This document shows, one piece after another, positions 45,498 to 55,085 of a DNA stretch of 64,000 nucleotides. Made by a program: the position numbers and the translations under genes. Under the pieces are notes generated by a model. The model was not told the origin of the DNA and ran no database searches. It saw nothing but the letters and a program-made list of their open reading frames with translations. Origin of the DNA: Hetaerina americana (lineage: Eukaryota; Arthropoda; Insecta; Odonata; Calopterygidae); NCBI GenBank assembly GCA_022747635.1, contig JAKTNV010000765.1, forward strand, positions 1-64,000, in the 5' to 3' direction. Position 1 is the stretch's first letter, and the number at the start of each line of letters is the position of its first letter.

Positions 45498-47648
45498 ATG
45501 GAGGGTGACACTGGATTTTTGGCGAGATATCAGAGAGATATGAGGGCACTGCTACGGCATTCAGCGGTAAAGGCAGAATTTGAAATAATTAAGCAAATGA
45601 GTGAAGAAGAGGTGGAAAATGAGTTGTCAAGTAAAGGACACTCCTTGGTAGGGCCACTCTTAGTGCGCAAAGAGCGATTATTGCGGGCTAAGCTTCTTTT
45701 GGCACAACCACGATTAGGAACACCATGGTCCAAAGAATTAGACGAGGATGTGCAGCCTGACGATGTAACCCTCTCAGGAGCTCTACACGCCTTAAACTGG
45801 GACGAAGACCTAGAGGCAGGATGGAAAATGAAAGGAGCATGCAGTAAGGGGCATAAAAAGAAGCACATCGAGACGGAGAAAGTTGCCGCAAGCGACGGAG
45901 AAATTAATGAGGAACTGAACCCCATTCAGACCATTACAGCAAACGCAGCGGGAGGCCCTCAGCCCAAACTGCCGCTGATGGACTCATATGATTTTCCGCC
46001 GTTGGGGGAAAGGAGAGAAGCGTCAGATTTGACCAGAGAAAAGGAAAAACTGCGCATTCTGCCTTCGGAAGCGAAATCAAATCAGAAAGAGATACCAGTA
46101 CAGAGCGACCGCAACTCTGAGGAAATAAAGGAGTTGCGGAGTCAATTGCAACAGCAGAACGAGATGATCAACAACCTGACGGATGGAATTAGCCGAATTT
46201 TACAAAAATTGGGCAGTGAGAAGAACGATAAGGAAGTGAACTTGAGAAAGGGTTCCAAGAAAAAGTATCGGAGGGAAATAACATCCACTTCGTCATCTTC
46301 TTCAGAGTCGGAGGTAACGAGCGGGTCGTTATCTACTGACAGCAGTGATGACTCGGACGATACATCAGGGAACGATGGACATAGACAGAGCATCAGCTCT
46401 GAGTTAGGAAGGGCCAGTGCTCCGAGAAAATTGGCATCTAAATCCAAGAGACATCGTACGAGCTCGTCACGCTCAGCTGAGATCTCGCAAAAATGCATAA
46501 AGGCGTTCCAGAGTTGGAGGCTTGAATTTCGAGGAGACGGCAATTCAAAGGCAAGAGAGTACCTCCAGAAGTTGGGAAACATCAGAGCCAGCACTAATGC
46601 CTCGGATAGCGATATCTTGAAGGTTTTGCCGTTTACTCTTCGAGATACCGCTTACCACTGGTATGCGGCCACGGAGGAGTACATCAAAGACTGGAATGAC
46701 TTTCAACGACGATTTAAACAGAGATTCGTCGAAGAGTGGGACGAAGAGCAAGTGATGAGGGAAATTACCAATAGAACCCAAGGGAGGAAGGAGAAGATAG
46801 CAGAATTTATAGGCAACTTACAACATCTTTCTAAATATTTGAAGAAACCGTTGTCAGAGAGGAAACTTCTCAAGGTCGCATTGAGCAATCTACTTCCAGA
46901 ATATCGAAATGAGATAAAGGATCGACGCCTTAAGACGTTGGATGAACTGATGGATTGTGGTCAGAAGTATGAAAGAAGAATGGCAATCAATGCTCGTTAT
47001 CATGATCCTATGCCAGCTAGCGAGTCGCTAATCACGACTGGCGCTTATGTGAGGAAAGGAGAAGAGCAAGGATCAAGAAAACCAGCGAAAGTAGGGGCCC
47101 TGGGGAGCAATGTGGAGGAAATGAATAAGAAGACCAGCATTGTTAACGAACTTCAACACAATGAGGTCAAGAAAAAGTCCATCACGGATGGGGGAGGGAG
47201 AATACCGCCCACTATGGGGAAAAATGGCGAGCCGTCCTCTCCGAGAGAGGTCACGCCCAGCTCCTCTGGGGCAGGTTACAATGGCCGATGGGACAACCGG
47301 GCCATAACGAGACCTACGTTGTCTAGGCCTTCACAGGCGAGAGACCAGGGACTGGGCTTTGACGGAGCTTGTTATTCCTGCGGAGAGTCGGGACATAGGG
47401 CAAATGTGTGCCCGAGAGTCCAGTGTTTCAGCTGTGGCGCAAGAGGGCATATCGGTGTCAATTGCCCCAGTCGACAGGGTAGGACACGAGAAAAGTGCCA
47501 ACTTTGCGGCAAGGTCGGCTTATTGGCAATTAATTGCCCTAATTGCAAACATCTGTTTACTCGGCAGGAAAACGGACAAGCGGGGAGTCGCCTAGCCCAA
47601 GCGGCTTCCCCGCAAACCAATCCGTCGAACACAAACCGGCTGAATTAG
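45498..47648 (+). CDS. gag: Gag polyprotein of element 2
   Basis: 716 residues, with no difference from the copy 1 protein found by comparison. It has a coiled coil near 208-240, a serine/acidic stretch near 262-290, a capsid region near 335-470, two intact CCHC zinc knuckles (625-638, 643-656) and a third with leucine for histidine (667-680). The ATG is 678 bp after the LTR. The frame is intact, so the copy is either recently duplicated or kept uniform by conversion. Confidence 0.93.
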   Translation: MEGDTGFLARYQRDMRALLRHSAVKAEFEIIKQMSEEEVENELSSKGHSLVGPLLVRKERLLRAKLLLAQPRLGTPWSKELDEDVQPDDVTLSGALHALNWDEDLEAGWKMKGACSKGHKKKHIETEKVAASDGEINEELNPIQTITANAAGGPQPKLPLMDSYDFPPLGERREASDLTREKEKLRILPSEAKSNQKEIPVQSDRNSEEIKELRSQLQQQNEMINNLTDGISRILQKLGSEKNDKEVNLRKGSKKKYRREITSTSSSSSESEVTSGSLSTDSSDDSDDTSGNDGHRQSISSELGRASAPRKLASKSKRHRTSSSRSAEISQKCIKAFQSWRLEFRGDGNSKAREYLQKLGNIRASTNASDSDILKVLPFTLRDTAYHWYAATEEYIKDWNDFQRRFKQRFVEEWDEEQVMREITNRTQGRKEKIAEFIGNLQHLSKYLKKPLSERKLLKVALSNLLPEYRNEIKDRRLKTLDELMDCGQKYERRMAINARYHDPMPASESLITTGAYVRKGEEQGSRKPAKVGALGSNVEEMNKKTSIVNELQHNEVKKKSITDGGGRIPPTMGKNGEPSSPREVTPSSSGAGYNGRWDNRAITRPTLSRPSQARDQGLGFDGACYSCGESGHRANVCPRVQCFSCGARGHIGVNCPSRQGRTREKCQLCGKVGLLAINCPNCKHLFTRQENGQAGSRLAQAASPQTNPSNTNRLN

Positions 47649-50611
47649 ATTTAGATAATCATAGGAATAAGTCAATTAGGTTAGGAAATGGTGATTCGAT
47701 TTTGGAAAAGCCGAGTTGGACAGCCAAATTTTGCGAACCAAATTCGATCAAGGAGGATGTAAATAGTGGAATAAAGAATTGTATAGAGAAAGGAAGGGAG
47801 ATAAACTCAGATGGGCCAGATGAAACATCTGCTCCTGGGTCGAGTTGGACAGCCAACATCCACCACCCATCTGAGGCGTTGGCAAAGATCAAGGATGAAG
47901 AAATCTACAGATCGAGGTGGACAGCCAACCTCTATCGATCTGGCCAATGCAATGGAGCTATCAGGAAAAGCTCTCCAGCTGAGCAGTGGAGACGGACGGC
48001 CGACCTCCACTGCAAAGCTGATATTTGCTGTCCAGCCGTTGATTTCGCCGAGCCGAGCGGGTCAGCCCGTCTCCGCCCATCAAATCAACCGCATATGGGG
48101 CAGAAGGCGCATTGGTCGACGGAGTCAGCTCCGCTCTGCCAATCCGTTAGGTCGGAAGAAAGCGAAAGGGTCAAGTCCTTGGTAGGATCGAACAGGCCAG
48201 CCTGTCTCCAGCCACCAAAGCAAGCAGAGAGTGAGAGAATGAGTGAGAGGCCTCAGAGCATCTCGTCGGTGCCACAAAGCCCGCCGAGACATGCGTGGAA
48301 TGTAGATTCTGCCCAGTCGCTTCACGCGGGCCGGAAATCAGAACAGGAGAGCGATTATGAGAAATTGCCTCAAGTACTGTTCACTCTGGATCGGTTGTGT
48401 TCCAACAAAGGGACGGGCAGGAATGAGTCGAGTGAGAGTGTGACATACCCTGTAACCATTGAGGACAAACCTGATAGGCTGTGTCCGGTTCAGGGAGGGG
48501 GAGTCGGCGTGGAGTCCACGCCTAGAGTGAGTTTAGCGAGTGTGACGGCAGGGCTAGTAATCAATAAGGAGAAGAGCGAGTTTTGTTGTACCAGGGCTGC
48601 ATATCTTGGATATCTGTTAGACGCAGAGGGAATTAGACCAGATCCGGAAAAGATAGCTCCAGTCGTGAATTATCCAGCACCATCTAACCTCAAGCAACTA
48701 AGACGATTTCTTGGTATGATTGGATGGTACGCTCGGTTCATAAAGGACGATTCGGAAATCAAGCTTCCATTGGTCAAGTTATTGCACAAAGGTCAAGAGT
48801 GGGAATGGACAGAGGAACAGCAGAAAGCGTTTGAGACATACAAAAGGGCCATTACGGAAGCCCCGGTCTTGGCAAGGCCGGACTTCTCTAAACCCTTCAT
48901 CGTACAAACTGATGCGAGTAGTGAAGCAATTGGAGGTGTTCTTTCTCAAGTGAATGAGGACGGAGAACATCCAATCGTTTATGTCAGCCGAGTTCTCACA
49001 TCAGCTGAGAAAAACTATACGACGACAGAGAGAGAGTTATTAGCTATTCTATGGGCCATAAAAAAACTAAGGCCTTATTTAGAGGGCTACAAGTTCCTCG
49101 TGATCACAGACCACTCCGCACTCCAATACCTGCGAAATCTCAAGGAACCTACGGGTAGGCTCGCGAGATGGGCGCTGGAGTTGCAGCAGTGGGACTTCGA
49201 GGTGGTGCATCGTCGAGGTAAAATCCATGATTTGCCTGATGCACTATCTCGTATGTACGAGCAACTTTCTGGCGAAGAGAAGATCGCTGAAATTACGGAA
49301 GTAAAGGATGAGGACTACCAACGCAGAGTCGAGGAAGTCAGCAAATATCCGGAGAGGTATAAAAATTGGAAGGTCGAAGCGGGCCACTTGTATCGTTACA
49401 AGTACGATGAGCTGCTCGATCCAATCGCTGATTGTGAAGAGGGCTGGAAACTCGTGCTTCCAAAAGAATGTCGAGAGCGGGTCATAAGGGATGCCCATTG
49501 TGAACCTTCATCGGGCCACCTCGGAGTGGAAAAGACGTTCGATCGAGTCGTACGAGATTACTATTGGAGAGGGGCCTATCACGACATTCACAACTTTGTG
49601 AGGCAATGTCAGGAATGTCAACAGTTCAAAACGTCGCAGCAAGCGCCTCAGGGACTATTGGGTAAAAGAACGGTAGAGAGACCATGGAGCGTCGTAGCAG
49701 CAGATCTCATGGAGTTTCCGCTTAGCAAAGCCAAGAACAAGTACTTAATAATCTTTCAGGACTTATTTTCAAGATGGGTGGAGCTAAAGGCGGTCAGAGC
49801 TGCTACAGGGGCAAACGTGGTTAAAGCACTTGAGGAGCTTGTCCTATTTCGCTGGGGAACGCTGGAGTATCTCTTGACAGATAATGGAAAAGAGTTTGAT
49901 AACAAATGCGTAAGAGAAGAATTGGCAGAGTATGGAATAACGCATACAACAACGCCTCCATACCATTCTCAGGCAAACCCAGTGGAAAGATCCAATCGAA
50001 CACTGAAGACGGCCATCGCGATGTTTGTAGAAATAGACCATAGAGATTGGGATCAGCATTTACACGAACTAAGGCATGCAGTCAACACCGCGAAGCAGGC
50101 CTCGACTAAGATCTCGCCAGCCTACTTGAACTTCGGAAGGCATCCACTGCCAGTGAAGAGTTTGCGGCGCGAGCTTGAGAAGGGGAAAGGCATAGAGAGC
50201 AGATTGGATCCACAAGCGTGGAAAAAGAGGGCCGATAGGTTAGGCTTATTACGAGATCTAGTAGCCGAGAACATAGAGAAAGCTCAGGAAAAACAGGCGC
50301 GAGCGTATAATAAGGGTAGAAGAAACATCGAATTTAATGTAGGAGACCTAGTAATGCGTAGGACCCACCATCTGTCCAGTGGGATTGATAGGTTTTCAGC
50401 CAATCTAGCCCCTAAATTTGAAGGACCGATCGAGATACTAAAAAAACTGTCTCCAACAGTTTATATCGTAGAAACGCGTTCCAATAAGCAAAACGCGAAA
50501 GTAGATATTGGTGACTTGAAAAGATATATAGCACCAAGATCCACTCGTCAAAGTGGTGAGTCCTCCGAGCGCCAAGCCCACGGAGCACACTCTCAAAAAA
50601 ATTCCTTATGA
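47543..50611 (+). CDS. pol: Pol polyprotein lacking protease and RT core, element 2
   Basis: 1022 codons in the -1 frame from gag, overlapping it by 106 nt, starting after a stop with no early ATG. Domain content is as in copy 1: an unrecognised repeat-bearing N-terminal third, the RT thumb/connection from residue 335, RNase H (D457, E498, D523, D566), the integrase zinc site and D721/D780/E815 triad, then the GPY/F-like end. Two residues differ from copy 1, one (K for E) in the stretch after the integrase core and one (N for K, residue 954) just before the GPY/F-like motif. Neither affects a catalytic residue. Which state is ancestral is unknown. Confidence 0.9.
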   Translation: MQTSVYSAGKRTSGESPSPSGFPANQSVEHKPAELDLDNHRNKSIRLGNGDSILEKPSWTAKFCEPNSIKEDVNSGIKNCIEKGREINSDGPDETSAPGSSWTANIHHPSEALAKIKDEEIYRSRWTANLYRSGQCNGAIRKSSPAEQWRRTADLHCKADICCPAVDFAEPSGSARLRPSNQPHMGQKAHWSTESAPLCQSVRSEESERVKSLVGSNRPACLQPPKQAESERMSERPQSISSVPQSPPRHAWNVDSAQSLHAGRKSEQESDYEKLPQVLFTLDRLCSNKGTGRNESSESVTYPVTIEDKPDRLCPVQGGGVGVESTPRVSLASVTAGLVINKEKSEFCCTRAAYLGYLLDAEGIRPDPEKIAPVVNYPAPSNLKQLRRFLGMIGWYARFIKDDSEIKLPLVKLLHKGQEWEWTEEQQKAFETYKRAITEAPVLARPDFSKPFIVQTDASSEAIGGVLSQVNEDGEHPIVYVSRVLTSAEKNYTTTERELLAILWAIKKLRPYLEGYKFLVITDHSALQYLRNLKEPTGRLARWALELQQWDFEVVHRRGKIHDLPDALSRMYEQLSGEEKIAEITEVKDEDYQRRVEEVSKYPERYKNWKVEAGHLYRYKYDELLDPIADCEEGWKLVLPKECRERVIRDAHCEPSSGHLGVEKTFDRVVRDYYWRGAYHDIHNFVRQCQECQQFKTSQQAPQGLLGKRTVERPWSVVAADLMEFPLSKAKNKYLIIFQDLFSRWVELKAVRAATGANVVKALEELVLFRWGTLEYLLTDNGKEFDNKCVREELAEYGITHTTTPPYHSQANPVERSNRTLKTAIAMFVEIDHRDWDQHLHELRHAVNTAKQASTKISPAYLNFGRHPLPVKSLRRELEKGKGIESRLDPQAWKKRADRLGLLRDLVAENIEKAQEKQARAYNKGRRNIEFNVGDLVMRRTHHLSSGIDRFSANLAPKFEGPIEILKKLSPTVYIVETRSNKQNAKVDIGDLKRYIAPRSTRQSGESSERQAHGAHSQKNSL
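47567..47613 (+). promoter_or_regulatory. Candidate -1 frameshift site, element 2
   Basis: GGAAAAC at 47567-47573 with the 6 nt spacer and GC-rich hairpin at 47580-47613, unchanged from copy 1. Confidence 0.5.
47649..48540 (+). repeat. Repeat-bearing spacer in pol, element 2
   Basis: Duplicate of the copy 1 spacer with the same six degenerate motif copies. No difference from copy 1 was seen. Confidence 0.75.
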
Positions 50612-51120
50612 ATTTTGGTATTATGCAATAGGTCAGCATTGTGTGTTTGCCTCATGTTATCTTGTCTGTGTGTCAAAGTGAGCGATTTATTTTTCAATGA
50701 TGTGAAAATCTCTGTCGGACATTATTGTTGTTATGGCACATAGCCCTTGAATTGTGGTGAATGAAAGTTTGCAAACGAGGTGTGATGTGTTTGAGCTGAG
50801 GACGTACTGCCTTTTATAGAGTGAATTATCTGAGCGAGTGATGCTTTTGTTGAAATTTTGTGAGAAATTCCCTTGGAATGTATGAAAGATTCATGCCAAA
50901 AGTTTGTTCATACCAAATGTATTACTTGATGTTCATAGAGAATGTGGTTAAAATTAGAAAAAGTTGTGCTATCCATTTTCTATCCAATAGCTGAAGACAG
51001 AATCTCAAAACTGAGTGAACTACTGGTAGAAATCTGTGAAATTGTTGTTATTATATTGTGTTCATAGGTTTCAGTTGCAGGCTCGTTTGTAAGCGGTCCA
51101 CTCGGACGAGTGTCCGGCTT
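50612..51120 (+). other. 3' region between pol and polypurine tract, element 2
   Basis: AT-rich, no recognisable gene, and apparently identical to the equivalent region of copy 1. Confidence 0.8.
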
Positions 51121-51130
51121 AGGGAGGGGG
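51121..51130 (+). other. Polypurine tract, element 2
   Basis: AGGGAGGGGG followed by TA and the 3' LTR, as in copy 1. Confidence 0.88.
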
Positions 51131-51132
51131 TA

Positions 51133-51854
51133 TGTGACGTTGTGCTTGGCGCAGCGTCACTTGCCCAGTTCGAATACGCGCGCCCCTCTCGCGAGCCGTA
51201 GAACGGCGGGGCGCTATTTGTGGGCGCCGACAATGTATGTAAGAAAAAAACAAGAGCGGGGCGCGCCGCGCGCGGAGAGTGCCGGCCAACACGTGGTAAG
51301 GAGAGTTCGTTGTGAGATGCCCGAGAGAGAAGGTCGTGTGCTATCATCGTCGAGTCACCGACAGCCTGCGAACACCGGGGGTGCGCGTGCCAGCAACCGA
51401 CCTCGCCGTGTGGGCCCACCGCAGGCCCCGACCGGAACATCGGGAGCCAGCAGTCGACAGCGAGGCGGCCATCTTCGGCTGCAGCAGAGCGGCCACCCAA
51501 CATCGTGGCCCAGCAGGCGTCGGCACCGCGCGTCATGTTTGCTTGGGAGCGCCCACACCTTTTCTTGTGATAATAAATAGTTCTTATGAAGTTTACTCGT
51601 CGGAGTCCATTTTTATGCGCTTCCTTGCGCCCCTCGTGATTTCAGCTGAAGAGCCGCTGCCCACCCCGGGGCACATAAAAGGTAAGCGAGCCCTCCCCTG
51701 GGACGAGGAGTGTGATGGGCCAGGTGACAGCCAGCGGCGTGACTCTGCGGCTAGCCATGCGGCTAGCCTGGCGCCCTCAAAACAAGTAGAGTCGCGGCCT
51801 CCCTTGTCTCGCGGTATCGGGAAAATTTATCTATGAATTAAATACCGCGTCACA
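51133..51854 (+). repeat. 3' LTR of element 2 (722 bp)
   Basis: Shares A at 51486, T at 51621 and G at 51819 with the right LTR of element 1. Its private change is loss of one G after 51819, giving 722 bp. AATAAA lies at 51572-51577. Confidence 0.95.
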
Positions 51855-51858
51855 TGTT
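51855..51858. other. Target-site duplication TGTT, right of element 2
   Basis: Matches 44093-44096. The satellite then resumes with the same rare variants (CTTGGAGTC, GGGAATTTGAAC) as right of element 1. Confidence 0.9.
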
Positions 51859-54800
51859 TCAAATTAGAAAGACACACTTGGAGTCAATTAGGCAGGGGTG
51901 GGGGAATTTGAACTTTTCATTGGTTAATTGAGAGAAGTAAAACTTTCAAAAAATGGAACAAAAGCCTTAGAAACGCCCAGAACATGGTTCTTGAAACAAA
52001 AGAATGCCGTTTTACGCAATATTAATGGATATGTGTCCTCTTTGTCATAAACAAAAAAACTTTAAACAAAGCATTTTTTGTCGTTTTTCTTGATTTTGTC
52101 AGTGATTCATTGGACTCTTTTGTTTGATTTTCGACAATGAACAACAATCAGGACCAAGGAATCACATATGTTAGACTTGTTTCAATTGAGAATGCCACAT
52201 TTGAAGTCAATTAGGGAGGGGTGGGGGAAATTGGCACTTTTCATTGGTTAATTGAGAGAAGTAAAACTTTCAAAAAATGGAACAAAAGCCTTAGAAACGC
52301 CCAGAACGTTGGTTCTTGAAACAAAAGAATGCCGTTTTACGCAATATTAATGGATATGTGTCCTCTTTGTCATAAAGAAAAAAACTTTAAACAAAGCATT
52401 TTTTGTCGTTTTTCTTGATTTTGACAGGGATTCATTGGTCTCTTTCGTTTGATTGTCGACAATGAACAACAATCAGGACCAAGGAATCACATATGTTAGA
52501 CTTGTTTCAATTGAGAATGCCACATTTGAAGTCAATTAAGGAGGGGTGGGGGAAATTGGCACTTCTCATTGGTTAATTGAGAGAAGTAAAACTTTCAAAA
52601 AATGGAACAAAAGCCTTAGAAACGCCCAGAACATTGGTTCTTGAAACAAAAGAATGCCGTTTTACGCAATATTAATGGATATGTGTCCTCTTTGTCATAA
52701 AGAAAAAAACTTTAAACAAAGCATTTTTTGTCGTTTTTCTTGATTTCGAAAGGGATTCATTGGTCTCTTTTGGGGTAATTGTCGACAATGAACAACATTC
52801 AGGGCCAAGGAAACACATATGTTAGACTTGTTTCAATTGAGAATGCCACATTTGAAGTCAATCAGGGAGGGATGGGGGGAATTGGCACTTTTCATTGGTT
52901 AATTGAGAGAAGTAAAACTTTCAAAAAATGGAACAAAAGCCTTAGAAACGCCCAGAACATTGGTTCTTGAAACAAAAGAATGCCGTTTTACGCAATATTA
53001 ATGGATATGTGTCCTCTTTGTCATAAAGAAAAAAACTTTAAACAAAGCATTTTTTGTCGTTTTTCTTGATTTTGACAGGGATTCATTGGTCTCTTTTCGT
53101 TTGATTTTCGACAATGAACAACAATCAGGACCAAGGAATCACATATGTTAGACTTGTTTCAATTGAGAATGCCACATTTGAAGTCAATTAAGGAGGGGTG
53201 GGGGAAATTGGCACTTCTCATTGGTTAATAGAGAGAAGTAAAACTTTCAAAAAATGAACAAAAGCCTTAGAAACGCCCAGAACGTTGGTTCTTGAAACAA
53301 AAGAATGCCGTTTTACGCAATATTAATGGATATGTGTCCTCTTTGTCATAAAGAAAAAAACTTTAAACAAAGCATTTTTTGTCGTTTTTCTTGATTTTGA
53401 CAGGGATTCATTGGTCTCTTTTCGTTTGATTGTCGACAATGAACAAACATCAGGACCAAGGAATCACATATGTTAGACTTGTTTCAATTGAGAATGCCAC
53501 ATTTGAAGTCAATTAGGGAGGGGTGGGGGAAATTGGCACTTCTCATTGGTTAATTGAGAGAAGTAAAACTTTCAAAAAATGGAACAAAAGCCTTAGAAAC
53601 GCCCAGAACATTGGTTCTTGAAACAAAAGAATGCCGTTTTACGCAATATTAATGGATATGAGTCCTCTTGTCATAAACAAAAAAACTTTAAACAAAGCAT
53701 TTTTTGTCGTTTTTCTTGATTTTGTCAGTGATTCATTGGTCTCTTTTCGTTTGATTGTCGACAATGAACAACAATCAGGACCAAGGAATCACATATGTTA
53801 GACTTGTTTCAATTGAGAATGCCACATTTGAAGTCAATTAGGGAGGGTGGGGGAAATTGGCACTTCTCATTGGTTAATTGAGAGAAGTAAAACTTTCAAA
53901 AAATGGAACAAAAGCCTTAGAAACGCCCAGAACATGGTTCTTGAAACAAAAGAATGCCGTTTTACGCAATATTAACGGATATGAGTCCTCTTTGTCATAA
54001 ACAAAAAAACTTTAAACAAAGCATTTTTTGTCGTTTTTCTTGATTTTGTCAGTGATTCATTGGTCTCTTTTCGTTTGATTGTCGACAATGAACAACAATC
54101 AGGACCAAGGAATCACATATGTTAGACTTGTTTCAATTGAGAATGCCACATTTGAAGTCAATTAGGGAGGGGTGGGGGAAATTGGCACTTCTCATTGGTT
54201 AACTGAGAGAAGTAAAACTTTCAAAAAATGGAACAAAAGCCTTAGAAACGCCCAAAACACTGATTCTTAAAACAAAAGAATGCCGTTTTACGCAATATTA
54301 ATGGATATGTGTCCTCTTTGTCATAAACAAAAAAACTTTAAACAAAGCATTTTTTGTCGTTTTTATTGAATTTGACAGGGATTCATTGGTCTCTTTTGGT
54401 TTGATTGTCGAAAACGAACAACAATCAGGACCATGGAATCACATATGTTAGACTTGTTTCAATTGAGAATGCCACATTTGAAGTCAATTAGGGAGGGGTG
54501 GGGGAAATTGGCACTTCTCATTGGTTAATTGAGAGAAATAAAACTTTCAAAAAATGGAACAAAAGCCTTAGAAACGCCCAGAACGTTGGTTCTTGAAACA
54601 AAAGAATGCCGTTTTACGCAATATTAATTGATATGTGTCCTCTTTGTCATAAACAAAAAAACTTTAAACAAAGCATTTTTTGTCGTTTTTCTTGATTTTG
54701 ACAGGGATTCATTGGTCTCTTTTGGTTTGATTGTCGACAATGAACAACATCAGGACCAAGGAATCACATATGTTAGACTTGTTTCAATTGAGAATGCCAC

Positions 54801-55085
54801 ATTTGAAGTCAATTAGGGAGGGGTTGGGGGAATTGGCACTTTTCATTGGTTAATTGAGAGAAGTAAAACTTTCAAAAAATGGAACAAAAGCCTTAGAAAC
54901 GCCCAGAACGTTGTTTCTTAAAACAAAAGAATGCCGTTTTACGCAATATTAATGGATGTGTCCTCTTTGTCAATAACAAAAAAACTTTAAACAAAGCATT
55001 TTTTGATGTTTTTCTCGATTTTGACAGGGATTCATTGGTCTCTTTTCGTTTGATTGTCGACAATGAACAACAATCAGGACCAAGG
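51859..55085. repeat. Satellite array, subfamily B, right block
   Basis: About ten B monomers with the usual hallmarks. Single-base gains and losses are more common than in the left arrays (for example ACATGGTTC near 51984, CCTCTTGTCAT near 53664, AACAACATCAGG near 54743). The block ends where AGGAATCACATATG changes to AGGATTCACATATG. Short open frames at 52779 and 54628 are satellite sequence. Confidence 0.94.

Larger units (their letters stand above)
44097..51854 (+). mobile_element. Ty3/gypsy-type LTR retrotransposon, copy 2
   Basis: 7758 bp with the same structure as copy 1 at an offset of 12005-12006 bp. Flanked by TGTT on both sides (44093-44096 and 51855-51858) at the same monomer position. 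I found two base differences from copy 1 in the 6.3 kb internal region (38181/50186 and 38399/50404), both coding, and eight differences across the two LTR pairs. It lacks the same protease and RT segments. Shared LTR states show it is a duplicate of the same insertion. Confidence 0.95.

Noticed and set aside
32091..51854. Two independent insertions into a preferred TGTT target
   Set aside because: Shared LTR-side variants and shared rare flanking variants are explained by one insertion later duplicated.
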